A stretch of DNA of 64,000 bases from Romanomermis culicivorax (GCA_963922205.1 CAWUHX010000028.1:1302001-1366000), one strand, 5' to 3'; counted from the stretch's first letter, positions 14,201-27,340 are shown. The notes: generated by a model from the letters alone, not told the origin. A program made the numbers and translations.

Positions 14201-17200
14201 TGGGCTTTGACAGTGCAGCACGGGAGGGAGATATAAAAAAGACTTGGAGAAACTTGGTCTGTACGAAATATTCGCAATGGATATAGTGTTGAAAAAATAA
14301 GATAAGTAAGATAAATAAGATAATAAAATCAGATAAAAATAAAAAATAAGGAAAAGAATTCCGTATAAGACCAAAAGGGCATAAAAACTGATGATGATGA
14401 ACCGATAGAGACAATAGAACCTGGACCTAGCGACATAGCTAGCTTGGAAATGGATTCATCAGAGGTGATGAGTAACCAGGTAACATTCTTTTGAATAAAA
14501 TGTGGTACTTGTCAGTCGATCCTAACTTCTGTCTTTTTAGCATTTTGCAAGGTTCTCAACTTACAATTCAGAACTTTTCATTGAAATTTTCATATAGTGC
14601 ATTTATTCAATGACTTGTTAAATACTTGCATACAGTAACTGGGTGCCTCAAAGCATACACCAATTGGGGGAGGGGGAAGAGAGTATTTTTTGCTCAAAAA
14701 TGCAAACAGTCGCTGTTTCTTTGCGTTTTAAACGTATTTTTGCATTACGCTGCAAATGGGATCGAAAATTTTTCAAATCGAATAAAAAATTGTAATTTTC
14801 TGAAATTCGTCTCAATTTTATCATGCAAATTAAATAATAGTTATGCAAAGCACCTATCATTGAGGTTTTATGCTTACAAAGCTGTTTTCCTATCAGAAAA
14901 ATAAATCTTACACGAAAAAATTATTAATTGCGAAAGAGAACAATAGTAAATATGAAGGAATAGTAGCGATAAGCTCAAGTACGTGTTGTAAGCAAGTGCG
15001 AATTAAGCTCGAAAAACTCAAATAATTTTGATCGAAAACGTGGCATATTGTTGGAATCAATCATCTCATTAGATAAGGTATTATAAACATCAATATTTCT
15101 CCAGCAGAATTAATGTTTTGAAGCATTTGTGAGGAACCTTGATTCGTGCAATTCAAACGAGTTAGACGCGCGATAATTCATCGGACTCAAAGTTAAAAAT
15201 CAATCATATATCTGGTATGTAATAACAGAGTCTGCACGAAGCGCCGGAAATTTTCCTGAGGTTATTCTAAATGACTTTTTACGGCAAAAATATCTTAAGT
15301 GAATGACAGAAAAGGGCTTAGAATTTCACTTAAATGACTCTATTGATGTAAGAAATGTTCTTACGGTAGCAGTCATCTCACCCTATGAAAATATTGAAAG
15401 ATGGAAAGACGCCACATTGAGACCGAAAAACGATAGTGATGTTTATTCTTTTATGATTTATATCTAGTGGTCATCTAGCGTTTCGTCCGTCGTCAGACAA
15501 ATTTCGCTGTGCTGACTACGCTAATAAACTGCCACGCCATATATATATTATTATTATATTTACATAATATTTTATCATCTACCCACCCTTTATAAGTGGA
15601 AAATGGGGGACGCAGTATATCACCCTGGACGATCCCACTTTTTACCGCACGTTTAGTGTTGTAATATTGTAGTTTTATATACAGGGTGTCCAAAAATTTC
15701 GGTACGGGGGTGTACAGCAATAGTGTACAGTCGTATTTAACGTTTTCTCAAAAGTAATTAGGATTTAAACTTTTATGCTAATCTCAATTTAATTTTTTCT
15801 CACTAGATGATTTTTATGATAGTAACAGGAAAATTTAAATATGAAATTTTATCAACTTTCATCATTGAGGAACATCAAAAAAAAAACATTTTTTCGATGT
15901 TTAGAACCTGAATGCTATGAGCTGGATTTTAAATGGTGTTCAATGAACGGGAGCTATATGCTGAAAGATAACAGCTTTGTGGTAGATGCTATCAAAGCCT
16001 GCCCTAGGATCATACTCCCCTAGGTTTTAAAAGATACAAAGTAGCATCATCTAGACTCTTCTCATATAAACTGGCTGCTACTTGAACAAAAATAGACATT
16101 TTCTAGGGTAGATGAAGCACAAGCTAGGTTTTGACATAGAGCCGGGGTTTCCATGTTATGCATGTTTGGTTTTTGAATAGGTCAAGTAACGTCGGCAATG
16201 TAACTACGATTCTGTGATCTATTTTCTCTAAAATACTTGCAGGTAAGGAAATTGAAAGCACTTTTATCTTTTCCTGCTGAACCAATACGGCAGTTAAAAT
16301 CCATGATCCTACTAATGTTTCAAAATGATGGAATCAAAAATTGTGGAAACCTTCCGGTAGACAACTTTCAACACAGTACCTACACTTATGTTTCATTTTT
16401 TAGTTTGCGAGTGTTCTGTTAAAAACCGACTAATAAGCTCATTGTACCTAATTACAACCTATAATTGAGCCAAGGTGTTCTTTCGGTATAAAATCGCTAA
16501 ATTATTTTACACTACTCTTTTGCTTATTTCATGATGGATTACAGAAAAAAATAAGATTCTTAAATTTTAAGAGAATTACTCCAGATCAAAATATGCAAAT
16601 CCATACCTGGCAATTCGAAATACCATCTTTCTGTCCAACGCACGTATACTTTTTCGTTCCAACAAAAATGGATTTTTGACTTTGATCGGCTAAGGTCGCC
16701 TGACTTTTGCCGTCTGCTGTTTTACTTATGGTATAATCGTAAGGTTTTCCGTCGTTTTTCAATTGACCTTGTTTATAATCACTATCGCCAGGATCGGCCT
16801 ACAAAATTTTACCTTTTTTTGCATTTAAAAAACAGTGTTTCAAAAACTATACTAACCTCCCATGTATGTTTATTACCCGTGGCGACAAAATCTTGTTCTT
16901 TGCCCACGTCTTTGACGTTCAGTTTTTGTTGAGCGTTGGAGTTGAGATCGACAACTTTAGCATTACCTTGCACGGATGTTCTGTTGAGAAAAATTTCTAC
17001 GGTTAACGACCGACAAATAACGATCAAGTTAAAAAGCGAAAAATCGTCAACTTGATTGAAATGGATCATTTTCCGTGAATTTGTCAAAACACGCTCATAC
17101 GCAGTTTGTAAATATATCCATATCATAACAGGGTTTTCTTTTTTAGTACAGGGCTAATACAGTTGGGCCTGCGCTAATGAAAATTTCAGTCGTGCTAAGA

Positions 17201-19113
17201 AAAAGTAATAAAAATTAGCAGTTGCGCTGATGAGACTCGGGCTAAAAAAAGAACCCTGTATCATAGCATACACTGGATAATTCACACACGTTACAGTAAT
17301 ACTAATCAGATTTTCACCTGTAGTCTCCTTTATTTCTGGGCGTTTCGTACGTTCCGCCGGATCCGATTTTCGTCGCGATAGCAGTTTTTCCGCCAGCGCC
17401 TTGGGCCGACGCTCGTCCGTTGGCGGCGTTGGTCAAATAATTTTTACTACCACCGGCTAAATGTAGATCGGCTTCACCTTTCTTTCTCTCCAAATTGTAA
17501 TCGCGGTTTTTGGCGTCCTGCCCTGAAGAATAAGGTTTTTGTTTTATATGAGGAGTCAGAATAAAATGTCAATTCTGTGCAACCAGACAGAACATTCATG
17601 CAAGTTTACGATATTTTTGTATACACTTGGCCGAAAATTAGAAAACTTTTTGATTGTGCCGAATTTGGCCAATTTTGTTAAAAATCCGATTTTGACGCAG
17701 GTTATTGAAAGCTCGATTTGAAGGACTCGGAGATTTTTCATGATTTGTCACATTTACATAATTACTTCGGAAGTCTTCCTTTCTTATTGTATGATAAGTT
17801 GCATGTGAGCAATCGTGATGGCTTTTTCATAGAAATTACGGTTGTAAAGCTGCATGAAAAGTTATCTCATTTGTACTGTTTTTCTGGGATTACCGTATTT
17901 ATATTAGTACAGATCCCAATACAACTCGCCCATTAATAAAAAATGCAAAAAAAAACTGAAAATTTTTATAGAACGTGTTCTCTGATGAAATCTATGGTGT
18001 CAAGACCAGACTTCTACAATAAAAATTAGTGTTTTCATGCGATTGTGGTACAAGAATCATCAGTCACAGTGGGAAGTTTAGCTCGGAAGGATTGAGTGGA
18101 AAATAGTAATTATTGTTCTGATCCTGTTCCGTTCCAACTGAACTTTCTTTTGCTTAGCACTCGTAATTGATTTAGCTACTTTCATCAATAAAGCTATGTT
18201 GCATTAAGGGAAACATTACATGTTCCTACGAGATGGTACGATTTCTTGTATTTTGATAGAGTTGAACGTATGTACAGTACATTTTAAATTAATTTCGTAT
18301 AGATTGCTAAAGATTGAACAGCTTTCGACCTTTTAATATCAGTGAACTGTATGTGAAATGAGTTTTGGATCGTACTTGAGTTTTCATGATCATTCATAGT
18401 TTAAGGACCATGGAAAGCGTACATAGATAGCACAAACATCCTACGGAATGAAAATTCATCGCCAACAACACACAAACTCGCGATATCTTACGAAATACGC
18501 GTCAGAGTTAGCTGGAGTAGTAATCTTGCAGAAATCAAGTCAATATTCGAGTATTCATGTGTTGTTACGATCTCGAGAACTTGAAATACTGGAGACTGTG
18601 GCATGGTTATAAAAAATGATGTTGCTGTAGGCTGCGAAAAAAAATTATCGTGAGTACGTAAGTATGGTGTAAAGATATCTGAAAATTTATTACAACACAA
18701 GCACTCTTTGGCCAAGGACAGGGTAAGACAATGAAAGTTTCGTAAAAAAGCCAAAAGAATTCGAACTACGACATAGGGAAACATTTCTATGACCAAAACT
18801 AAATTAGACTGATAATTTTCGTTTTGTTCAAAAAATAAGAAAAGACACGGAAATTTTCCCAAATCTGTACTGACAGTGGCAAGGTTTGAAATTTTTTATC
18901 ATGTTTGCATCGTTCGTGTCAGGAAACCGTGGGATAGAAGATTCCCAAGAAAGCCTTTGCATATATGATGTATAATAATGAACCTTTTATATTATTAGCA
19001 TAAACAACTGCCGTCCGATTTTCGAAACCTTTCGCCCTCGGCTTTTGATTGTCCAACGATTGGCATTTGACCTCGACGGCGATGACCACCAAAATTAGCA
19101 ATTTGACCAGCAT
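11232..19113 (-). CDS. Secreted cysteine-containing protein of unknown function, eight exons
   Basis: Exons (minus): 19113-19029, 17522-17318, 16980-16857, 16798-16607, 13666-13474, 13283-13040, 12286-11974 and 11444-11232. All junctions are GT-AG and all phases match, giving 1569 nt and 522 residues. Exon 1 encodes a signal peptide (MLVKLLILVVIAVEVKCQ). Exons 2-5 encode a Gly/Ala/Asn/Lys-rich, low-hydrophobicity region. Exons 6-8 form a globular part with conserved-looking Cys, Trp and Pro: WDWPACFDASIPV, CYYCDMCDPVKRG, SATICPPP, YCDHFSKG, DPYWQKKGNLDVTFEVFNR and GCRQSLVNYN. Exon 7 can also be read through its donor (GAC/GTAAGC) to a stop at 11917, giving a 470-residue form without exon 8. 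I do not recognise the family. It is probably extracellular. Codon third positions are GC-richer than the flanks, which supports coding. Confidence 0.8.
14040..14650 (+). repeat. Old copy of a dispersed hAT-like non-autonomous repeat, within an intron
   Basis: Lies in the intron between exons 5 and 4 of the secreted-protein gene. It is collinear with 46275-46920: both share ACAAGATATTGTATAAAC, then TCAGTGCAT...CTGCTCAACG-like sequence, AAGGCCGCTTAT, TTTTTAGCAACAAAAAA, a GATGATGA stretch, and end near AAATACTTGCATA. The 46-kb copy is bounded by GGGTACCCG-type sequence as in the hAT element at 21868-24280, whereas here the ends have decayed. Confidence 0.65.
15680..15722. repeat. Solitary mariner-like terminal sequence
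   Basis: TATACAGGGTGTCCAAAAAT resembles a Tc1/mariner inverted-repeat end beginning at a TA target. I found no matching opposite end nearby, so this is at most a remnant. Confidence 0.3.
16026..16132 (-). repeat. Dispersed repeat, copy 2 (inverted)
   Basis: Reverse-complement partner of 8115-8206. It sits in the large intron of the secreted-protein gene. The segment just left of it (15800-15990) is weakly similar to 30200-30350, sharing CACTAGATGAT/CACTTGATGAT and TTCATCATTGAGGAACATC-like stretches, so a longer old repeat may exist. Confidence 0.5.
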
Positions 19114-21021
19114 TTTATTGAATTTGGACTACAAATAAAAATTTTAGCATTAAAAAGGTAGAAAAACAACAAAGTATTCGAAGAGTAATCAAGTGTAACG
19201 CAAAATGGTGAAATAATCCTTCAGTAAATGAACAAGTTTTACGGTTATAATGAACGAACCGTAACTTTTTCGCTGCGTTAATTAATGAGCAATTATAAAC
19301 AAAGGGGTAATCCTTTATGGTGGCTCAACTAGGCCGCCCTATAGTCTCAAACAAATACCCCTTTTCATACAACTGACGAAGAAAAATGAGTGGGAGTTGA
19401 GAAAAAAGCGAAAATTTTCATCCAAAAAATTGTTAATTTATTTGAACTTATTGTCAACAGGTTTTAGATTTCAAATAAATATTTTTTTCTTCTTCAATCA
19501 AATACTATGATATCGCCGCCTACAGTAAGTTGTGTACGCATTTTCTAAAACGTACCCTACATACTTTTTAAGAAGCGAAAGTAAAAGTATAAGAATAATT
19601 GGTCGCGGAGTTTTTATACTATGCTGTTCTTCCCTGCATATGTGATTCCGGTTTTTCATGGGCGCCATACCCACCTCCACCACGTCCCCCGTCAGAAAAA
19701 TTTTCGGGAAAGTTTACACGACCTTAAGGGAGATTTTAGAAATGAGCAAAAAGTAAGCACCAGAACAACTGGTAAATAATTCATCATAGTGAAATCCCAC
19801 ATCGAGCCACAAAAAATGGCCTCGGGCGGAAAATTTCGGCCCACTGGAGACATCTAGAGCAAAAATTGTTATTGTTTTTCAATGCTGACAATTAGCAAAA
19901 AGAAAACTTGTTTTTGAACGAACCAATAAAACGATTATAGCCTTTTTAAAAGTTGTCCTACGAATAACGTTTGGGATACTAATAAATCGGAAAATTATCT
20001 TCTTAAAAATTCAACGAGCGATTGAGATGCAGTAAGTAATATTTCTTCAAAGATTAATTCAGATCGAAAATGCGAAAGGTAACATGTTGAAATTAACCGA
20101 CTGATAAAAGTTTCACGTAACGATGTGGGCGATATCGGTTCGATCTGCGATTGGGATGCAGGTCATCGAAATAACAAAAACTTGTTCGCATTAAAATTAT
20201 AGATTCATCGTCGAGAAGTCTAGCTTACAGGTTTGATGAATTTCCTAACGATTCCGTCTCAGTTTATGTCAAAAAACAATATTTCTTCTCCATTTTCCTT
20301 TAAGCTACAGTCAAATGACATCAAGAACGATCGTGTTCCGAAATTCGAAAAATATAATCGATCGTTAGGGTACAAAACGAAAAAAAATATTTTGCAGAAG
20401 CATGATTTCTAAGATTTCGTTTTTGATCTTTATCCTAAGTATTGATTTGTTATCATCGCTTCAAAAAACTTTTATGAAATTTTTTGAAATATTAGAACTC
20501 TTGGTCAGAAACGTACTATATAAATATGTTGTAAATTCCGGAAGATGGTAAATTCTTGTTCAAAAATCCTGTTCAGTTATCCATATCTCCTACGGGCGAA
20601 TATCTTCCTGGAAAAATCGTTTCCATTTATAAGTCAGTCAGATTTTTCGATAATACATGCAGACCAGATTTTCCATACGCACAAATTTCAAGAATTACAG
20701 ATAATCAGTCCAATATGCATCGCCACCATACAAAACCATGGAGAAATTTCTTCATTGCTTCGGAATTTCTGGCTCTTTGTGGAGTATCAAAGCATCTTTT
20801 GGTGGAATTTGTGATCTGTCTGTACTAAGAGTAACCTTTTCCAGAATTTTTCTGCCGCTGATCATTAGACATTTTGATAGACACGATACACACTTTACTC
20901 TCGCATTACATTTTTTTCGCAAAATTTTAAAAATTTTGAAATTCAAGTTATAAAGCTTGTATTAAGAAGCTATTACCTCGCCCGAAATATAATAACAATA
21001 GGGTAATATATCAGAAAAAAT
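19114..21021. other. Intergenic region between the secreted-protein gene and the RAMAC-like gene
   Basis: It contains the acceptor TTTATTTGTAG (about 19129-19140 on the minus strand) just upstream of the secreted-protein start. The promoter of that gene is presumably further right. Overlapping frames at 20545-20953 show no motif and contradict each other on both strands. I see no gene or clear repeat. Confidence 0.45.
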
Positions 21022-21187
21022 TCACGTTTGGCCTCCTCCTGAGCGAAAACTTGATCGACCACCGTCCCCACGACCACGACCACTGTCGTTTCGGAATCGA
21101 TCGTTCCTTTGAGAATTTTCGAATCGTTTTCTTTTATCTGACGTTTCGTCGGGTCCGTTTCCTGATTCGTTCGGACGTTTTTGCCTC
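21022..21187 (-). CDS. RAMAC-like cap methyltransferase activator, exon 2 (C-terminal)
   Basis: Opened by acceptor CACTTTTCAG and closed by TGA at 21022-21024. It starts with one nucleotide that completes the phase-2 codon left by exon 1 (30874-31034), giving 108 residues in all. It encodes a very basic, disordered tail with RPNESGNG, DKRKRFENSQRNDRFRND and SGRGRGDGGRSSFRSGGG. RG/RGG-rich, Asn/Arg-rich tails of this kind bind RNA and are the second region of vertebrate RAMAC (about 118 residues). The two exons are separated by 9.7 kb of transposons, so the joining rests on phase, strand and composition. Confidence 0.65.
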
Positions 21188-22109
21188 CTGAAAAGTGATA
21201 TAAATCATATAAACAGTGCTACGGGCGGGCTTAAAGAATGCTAACACATGACACGTTAGAATGTCTTGGACTTAGAACTTTCAAGAAAAATCCGAAGTTA
21301 TTTCGGTTCACATATCACCTTTATATTTCTTTAAAAATGTAGACCAAATGACTCTGTGCAATGCTTGACAGAAAGACTTTGGTTCAGATTACCTGTTTTC
21401 TTAGCTGATAATTTTAAACAAAGATTAAGCAGCTGTTTTGAAAATGAGTTTGAGTTTACTACAGATCAGGTGCAATAGACATGCACGGTAAGAATTTTCC
21501 AGGTGGTCCTTGAGCTTTTTGTCCAGGGGGTAGGGGGGGTGGTTGAGCAAAAAACAAAAAAGGTCTGAAACCTTGTTTTTCATACAAAATATGCACAAAA
21601 ATCATCAAAAAAGTTGTCTTAAAAATAGTTCAGGGGGGACAATTTTTTAGGCCAAGGGGGGATGGCCTTATGTGCATGTATGAGGTGCAAAAAACTATCA
21701 CTTCGTCGGCCTTGAACGCAGCTGATTCACATCAACACTAGTGATGTACATCGGATATCCGGACGGATATTTTGAAAAACGGATATCCGGATGTCAAAAA
21801 ATATCTGGATATCCGAATATTTTTTATATTTTCACTGTTCAAAAAAGAAGTAAAGGTTACTGAGAAGTAGAGCTTCACACCGGGTACCCGAATTACCCGG
21901 GTACAAAATGAAAACCATTACCCGGGTACCCGCGGGTACACGGGTAATTCGGATACCCGTTTTGTATCACGTATAATATGTAGACTTGAGAGTAGAGGTG
22001 TATGCATAGTTTTTTTAGCCTTTTACAAGCCATGGCTTGTTGGACTGACAAAATGGCTTGTAGAATTTTAGTCCAACAAGCAAAAATGGCTTGTCAGAAT
22101 TTTTTGAGT

Positions 22110-22800
22110 CATGTGTTTGATCATATCGGATACAGAAAAGATGCATTTTGGTGCATTTTAGAAGGTCATAATCTCAAAATTTTCCGGCGCTTGGCGCCGG
22201 TTATAACTTAAATAAGCATTATTATTTATTTCCTAGCTCAGGCGCTGCTTCTAACATGTCTACCTTCATTTATCATTTAAGCTTTAATAGTCTTAATCAT
22301 CTTAAACGTATGATCTCATGTTTTAATTGGTAATCTTCAATATTTCATCTTGATATTTAATGAAGATTCACATTTTTCCCTTGACACATTTTTTGAGAAA
22401 GATCAATACGTCAAGTCTGTAAACTTTTTGAAGTGATTATTCTTTTCTCAACGTAAAATCAATTCAAAAGCTTCATGGAAGTAGTTTTCGGAAACTTCTA
22501 CTCTTCTTGCTCATATCTATTTGGCCAAGTTCATTAGAGTGTGTGAATAAATTAATGGTTTTAAAATTTTTCAAACATGGAATTCCAGAAATTACGACCT
22601 TTGAACAGAAAATTCGAAACTAATTCTTCAAACAAGTGGTTGGAAAATTGATTTTCCAGTATCGCAGAATGTCAATACCCAAAAAAATTTTCCGGCGTTT
22701 CAGACAGGAAAGATTAATAGCTTTTTTGGGCTCTCACTTGTGATCATAGACGACTTAACCGTCGATTTCTCATGTAATTCAAAGTCATTATGTTCTTGGA
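22110..22800 (+). repeat. GGCGC-palindrome repeat family, copy A
   Basis: Starts around ATCGGATACAGAAAAGATGC and contains the palindrome CCGGCGCTTGGCGCCGG at 22184-22200. It continues through CTCAGGCGCTGCTTCTAACA, a block with GATATTTAATGAAGATTC and GAAAGATCAATACGTCAAG, and the CAATTTTCCAG region near 22650. The same order recurs at 45345-45620 (plus) and, inverted, at 51690-52170 continuing at 54906-55013. This copy preserves the uninterrupted sequence into which the hAT at 52179-54897 inserted. Confidence 0.75.
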
Positions 22801-23097
22801 TAGTTTGCTGGAAAATTTTCTCCACAATGCTTGTAGATTAGACTTCGATCAAACTCAAAAATTTCAAATGTTTCCTGAATTTTAATGAATTAACGGCTCT
22901 AAAATGTTATTGAATAAATGTTGAATGACATCTCTTTTTTGATCGATTGCCGTGATGCTCAATATATACTTTCTTTAAAAAATAACCTAGCATTGAAATT
23001 TATTCACGTATACTGATATTATAAAATTGGCTTGCAAAAATTTGGAATGGCTTGTAAAATTTAAGGTCAACAAGCCACTTGGCTTGTGACTCGTAGG

Positions 23098-23888
23098 CAG
23101 GCTTTTTTTCGTCAAAAATTTACAGGCCAAATGGCTCCTAGACCTAAATTTTTAGGAGCCAAACAGACATTTTTAGGAGCCATAAATAATCAATGCACAC
23201 TTTTGATAAAAATTAATGCATTATATAATTCGTATAGTTTGATTGTATTTAATCCAAATTTATTTGTATCACAGATAGGGCAAATTTTTTGAATTTGCTT
23301 TTAAAACGGAACTCATCAAAAAAGTCTATTTTCAATCAAAACACGACACGTTTATTCATTACGTTTCTTAGCAAAATCACCAGTTTTATATTGCGTTTCT
23401 TTAGCCCTTATTTTGTAAGCACTTTCGAAATCAAAATTATTACAATTGCTGTGGCATTTCTGCAAACGCATCAAGACGTCCAAATGTTCAGCCTGATTTG
23501 ATGATCGATGAAAAATCTAATTTTGCTATTTGATTTTTTGATCGAGTAAGACCTTACTGTTGTTTGCGACCAAGTTTTCGTCTTTAATCTGTTCACCAGA
23601 GAAAAACCACGCTCAACGCCAGCATTTGTTGCATTGAAACACAAAATTATCTCGGAAAAAACTGTTAAAAATAGTAGTAAATCGTTTATTGTTAAAGAGA
23701 TCTTAAAAATAGAAACTCATTCATGTAAAGTTGCTTGATATATAATATAATTATAGCAAACAACTAAAATTCGGTTAAACTTCAGCTGAATTTTTCGGAG
23801 CCAAATTGGCTCCTTGGAGTAAAATTTTAGGAGCCATTTTCGAACTTTTAGGAGCCCAGGCTCCTAAAATGACTAAAAAAAAAGCCTG
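23098..23888. mobile_element. Third hAT-type short element nested inside 21868-24280
   Basis: Ends CAGGCTTTTTTT and AAAAAAAGCCTG, with perfect 8-bp duplication CTCGTAGG at 23090-23097 and 23889-23896. Subterminal regions repeat TTTTAGGAGCC / GGCTCCTAAA many times. It is 791 bp with no transposase. It sits within a further GGCTTG-rich repeat (about 22000-23970) that may itself be an insertion, since GTATGCA occurs on both outer sides, but that duplication is imperfect. Confidence 0.8.
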
Positions 23889-26671
23889 CTCGTAGGTAGA
23901 AAAAAAACCCTGGAGGTATGCAAATTTTGCTTTGTCTCGTCAATAATATTGAGCTATCGTGATGTGATGTGTAGTATTTTGCAGTGTAGGTGCGTCGATG
24001 ATGTGTATCAATCATCATCTCTAGCATTATTCGCAATATACCTACCTATGCTGCCTATTGTATACAACAACACAACCAGTGTTTCAACACAAGTGTTAAA
24101 AAATATTATGTGGTAGGGACTACGGAGTGTGTGTGATGCATCATTCTATTTTCACAGTGTATCTGTCTAATATTATATATGTACATTAACATTACAACTC
24201 ATTTTAACATGTACCCGGGTATACCCGGGTAATGAATAAACGGGTACCCGGGTACGAAATTTTTGTCGTGTGAAGCTCTACTGAGAAGTTAGGTGCTACA
24301 TTATTACACAAAGTTTCAGCAACAAAACAAGAAAAGGTAAAAATTATTCAAGTGTATATACTGTTCATATACGCTGCCTCATGTATTATTCACTGCAGGT
24401 TTTTTTTGGCACGAGTCCCATTAGCATTTAGCACCGTTAGCACTGTTGACAAATAATACTTCGTTGGTGTCAAACTAATGTGTGAGTTTGTCAATTCTGA
24501 TAACATGCTTTTATTGTATTGACTCATGAAATTATGCTTGATATTGGTACTTTTAAACTGAATAAGACACTTATCTGATTCTAATTAAACCAGTTCATTC
24601 TTACATTATGCACTTGATTAGTTGACCAAGAAGTGAATATTCACTAGTTAGTTTGACAGTAATACTTTTAGGAATCGCTAAATTCGCGTTTCGATAAGCG
24701 TTTACATCTTTTGATTGTATCTGGAAATATTTGTGAAAACGGCGATTTTTGATTTCCCACCACAATTTTGTGATATTCTTAACTTTCTTCTCGAACTTTT
24801 TTCCAAAATTTCTCCTTTCCAGTCAATAGCACCGTACTAAAAAAATCTGCTATATACGTTACATCAGATTTGGCATACTAAATCAATCTTGAGAATCCTA
24901 CTGTAAAAGCGTTGTTTAAACGACTTTAACAGTGATTAATGCAGTCCGTCTTCGATTAAGAAGCATAAAAAAGATTATATAAAGTTCTGTTTACTTTGAA
25001 ATGCAAAGGACATTAGACAATTGAGACCAACATTTGGTTTAAAAGTAACTTTTCCTGAAGTCGCTAAGTTCTTAGAAGTCAGTTTTTACCGGAGCTGTCG
25101 GATCCAACGATTCCAGAGTAAAATCCAGACCGAACAAATACAAGATCCGGATTCAACTCCAATATGTGGCTGGATCTTCGTAAACTCAAGAGAGACGTAG
25201 CAAAAGCAGGTCAATTTTTCAGAATCTCCATCGAAAAGCTTTTTCACTTTTCACTAAAAACGAGAAGAAAAAAATATAAAAAGGTATACTTTTCCTGCAG
25301 TACTTCATGTGATATTGCAGTCTAAAAAAGTAACATACTTTTATAACAATCACGGTTAACATAAATATAAGACGAAAAGTTATTGCACTTATTGAATATT
25401 GTGACTTATTTTTACCCATGTGCAAATAACAAAAAATATCCGGATATATATCCTGATATCCGAAGGTGCAAAAAACACGGATATCCGGATATGGAAATTT
25501 CTCCGGGCCACATCACTAATCAACACTGTAAAAATATGTTATGAAGTTTAATTTCGGGAAATTCGATAAAACCAACTGTGCAAAAATTTTTTTAGTCAAA
25601 AAAATGGCTTTTATTCCGATCTTTCATTGAATTTTTTTTATTTTTATTGTTCTGGGACACTACCACAAAATGGTCGGCGTTAGGTAACTTTCCCCCCAAA
25701 AGAAACATGAACTAAGGTGGTAAGAAGTTGGCGAAAAATTTGGAGGAGTTGGCATAGATTTGGTCATAAATTGTAGGGCATTAAAAAGTTAAGATCAAAT
25801 CAGAACTATTTTTGTTAAAATACGGACGATTAAGACAAATGAACGCCTAAAATGTTGTATTTCAGAAATTGGAGTATGTCACACTGTAGTATTAACTATA
25901 CAGCATTGAAATTATCCTGATATAATCTGCGGGAATTTTATAGAGGGATCGTAGAGACAAGGTGAAATATAACATAATTTTATACGGTTTCACATGTCGT
26001 TTCTCAAGCGAAAAAAGCAACAAATTCTGCAGAAAAAGTATAATCTGAAATACAAATCATTGTATATTGACTCCTTTTTCACTGATTAGGATACGAATTC
26101 CGGAAAATAACTCTGGAGTGCGAGAAATTCAAAGAATGTCAACACGCTGCATTTCAACGTGAATTTTTCTCATAATAGTTCATTACATAGCCAAAAGCGA
26201 AAGATTTAGCACACTTATGTTTCTTTTACTGCTTAACATTTGTACAAGAACAAGAAGGGAAAACGTGAGTGAAAATTCGCTAGATATCCCCGATAAGACA
26301 TGATAACGTAATGAAAAGTAAAATTGGCCCTCAAAAACGTACACATTACTTGGGCCGGGAAAAAATAGGCGGGCCAGCCTGGATTGAGGGTCTAGGCCCG
26401 AAAAAGACCACGGGATTTAGATGTAACTAAGTACATATGTTTGAAACTTTGTTTTATTCTGGTTTTTTGCTTGCTCTAGAGGGCAATGCCTATGATCAGG
26501 CCTGTAGGCAGTAGGGTTGGAGGGCCCTCCAAAATTTTTTAAATGTTAAAAACGGCTTTTCCTTGGAAAATTCAAGTTAGAAACGCCAATTTTACAGTAG
26601 ATTAAGTGAAAAAAACCCCGCGAGAAAAATTCCTGGCTACAGCCTTGTCTATGACGTTGCGTTGATGACAG

Positions 26672-27340
26672 GTTTTTAAAAATCATTTTAGGGGCCTGGG
26701 CCCCTAAAAATTTAGAAATGGCTCCTAAAATTGTTGGCCTAGGAGAGCCATTTTGGCTCCCAAAATTTTGATATTTCAGTGAATAAAAAATATTTTTCAT
26801 TCAATATTAGATTTAAAGTAAGTGTTTTCCAGGCTCTAAAATCGGAAAACATTGACAATTTTTCGGCGCTTCGCACCGGATTTCATTCTATAATTCTTCG
26901 GATTGGTCTATCTACTGTTTTTTCACAAACCAAACTTTTTAGAGAAAAAGATTATCGAAAGAGAGGAAAAATATGACGGTTTGTCATAGACAAGATGAAT
27001 TTTGCAGCATTTAAGAGGTTAAAATCTCAAATTTTCGAACTTTTTTCTAAATATAATTTTAAACATGAAGCCGAGTTCAAATTCACAACCGTCATGGAAG
27101 TGATTTCCAGAAAATTTAAGTTCAACTTGGAAGTTTTTCTAGCCTATGAAATCAGTTATTTTTCTGAACATGTATCAACTGATTGAATGTCTATTAATTA
27201 CATATTACAGTGTGTTACAAACTTATTTTTCGATATTCTCCAATCATAAATTTTTGGCCCCCCAAATTTAAATTTGGTTCCTAAAAATTTAGGCCTAGAA
27301 GCCATTTGGCTCATGATTTTCAAAGCAAAGAAAGCCTGGT
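26672..27340. mobile_element. Older, diverged relative of the 23098-23888 element
   Basis: Starts CAGGTTTTTAAAAATCATTTTAG-like and ends AAAGAAAGCCTG. Both subterminal regions carry the GGAGCC / GGCTCC motif series (GGCTCCTAAAATTG, TTTAGGCCTAGAAGCC). Flanks GTTGATGA and GTTGACGT agree at 6 of 8 positions, consistent with a decayed duplication. It contains a degenerate GGCGCTTCGCACC palindrome at 26864-26879. Confidence 0.55.

Larger units (their letters stand above)
21868..24280. mobile_element. Inner hAT-type element nested in 21739-25518
   Basis: Ends are TAGAGCTTCACAC and GTGTGAAGCTCTA, followed inward by palindromic GGGTACCCG / TACCCGGGTA blocks. Perfect 8-bp duplication CTGAGAAG at 21860-21867 and 24281-24288. 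It contains a copy of the GGCGC-palindrome repeat family (22110-22800) and a third element (23098-23888). No intact transposase. Confidence 0.85.
21739..25518. mobile_element. Outer hAT-type non-autonomous element with 8-bp target duplication
   Basis: Terminal inverted repeats: TAGTGATGTACATCGG on the left, CCGGGCCACATCACTA on the right. They are followed inward by arrays of GGATATCCGGAT. The flanking duplication is ATCAACAC (21731-21738 and 25519-25526), a perfect 8 bp as hAT transposases make. The TAGNG start also fits hAT. There is no transposase frame; much of its length is a second element (21868-24280) inserted near its left end. It lies in the RAMAC-like intron. Confidence 0.85.

Noticed and set aside
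22000..23970. GGCTTG-rich segment as a separate fourth nested element
   Set aside because: The flanking GTATGCA words do not give a clean 8-bp duplication and the ends are not clearly inverted, so it is only mentioned.
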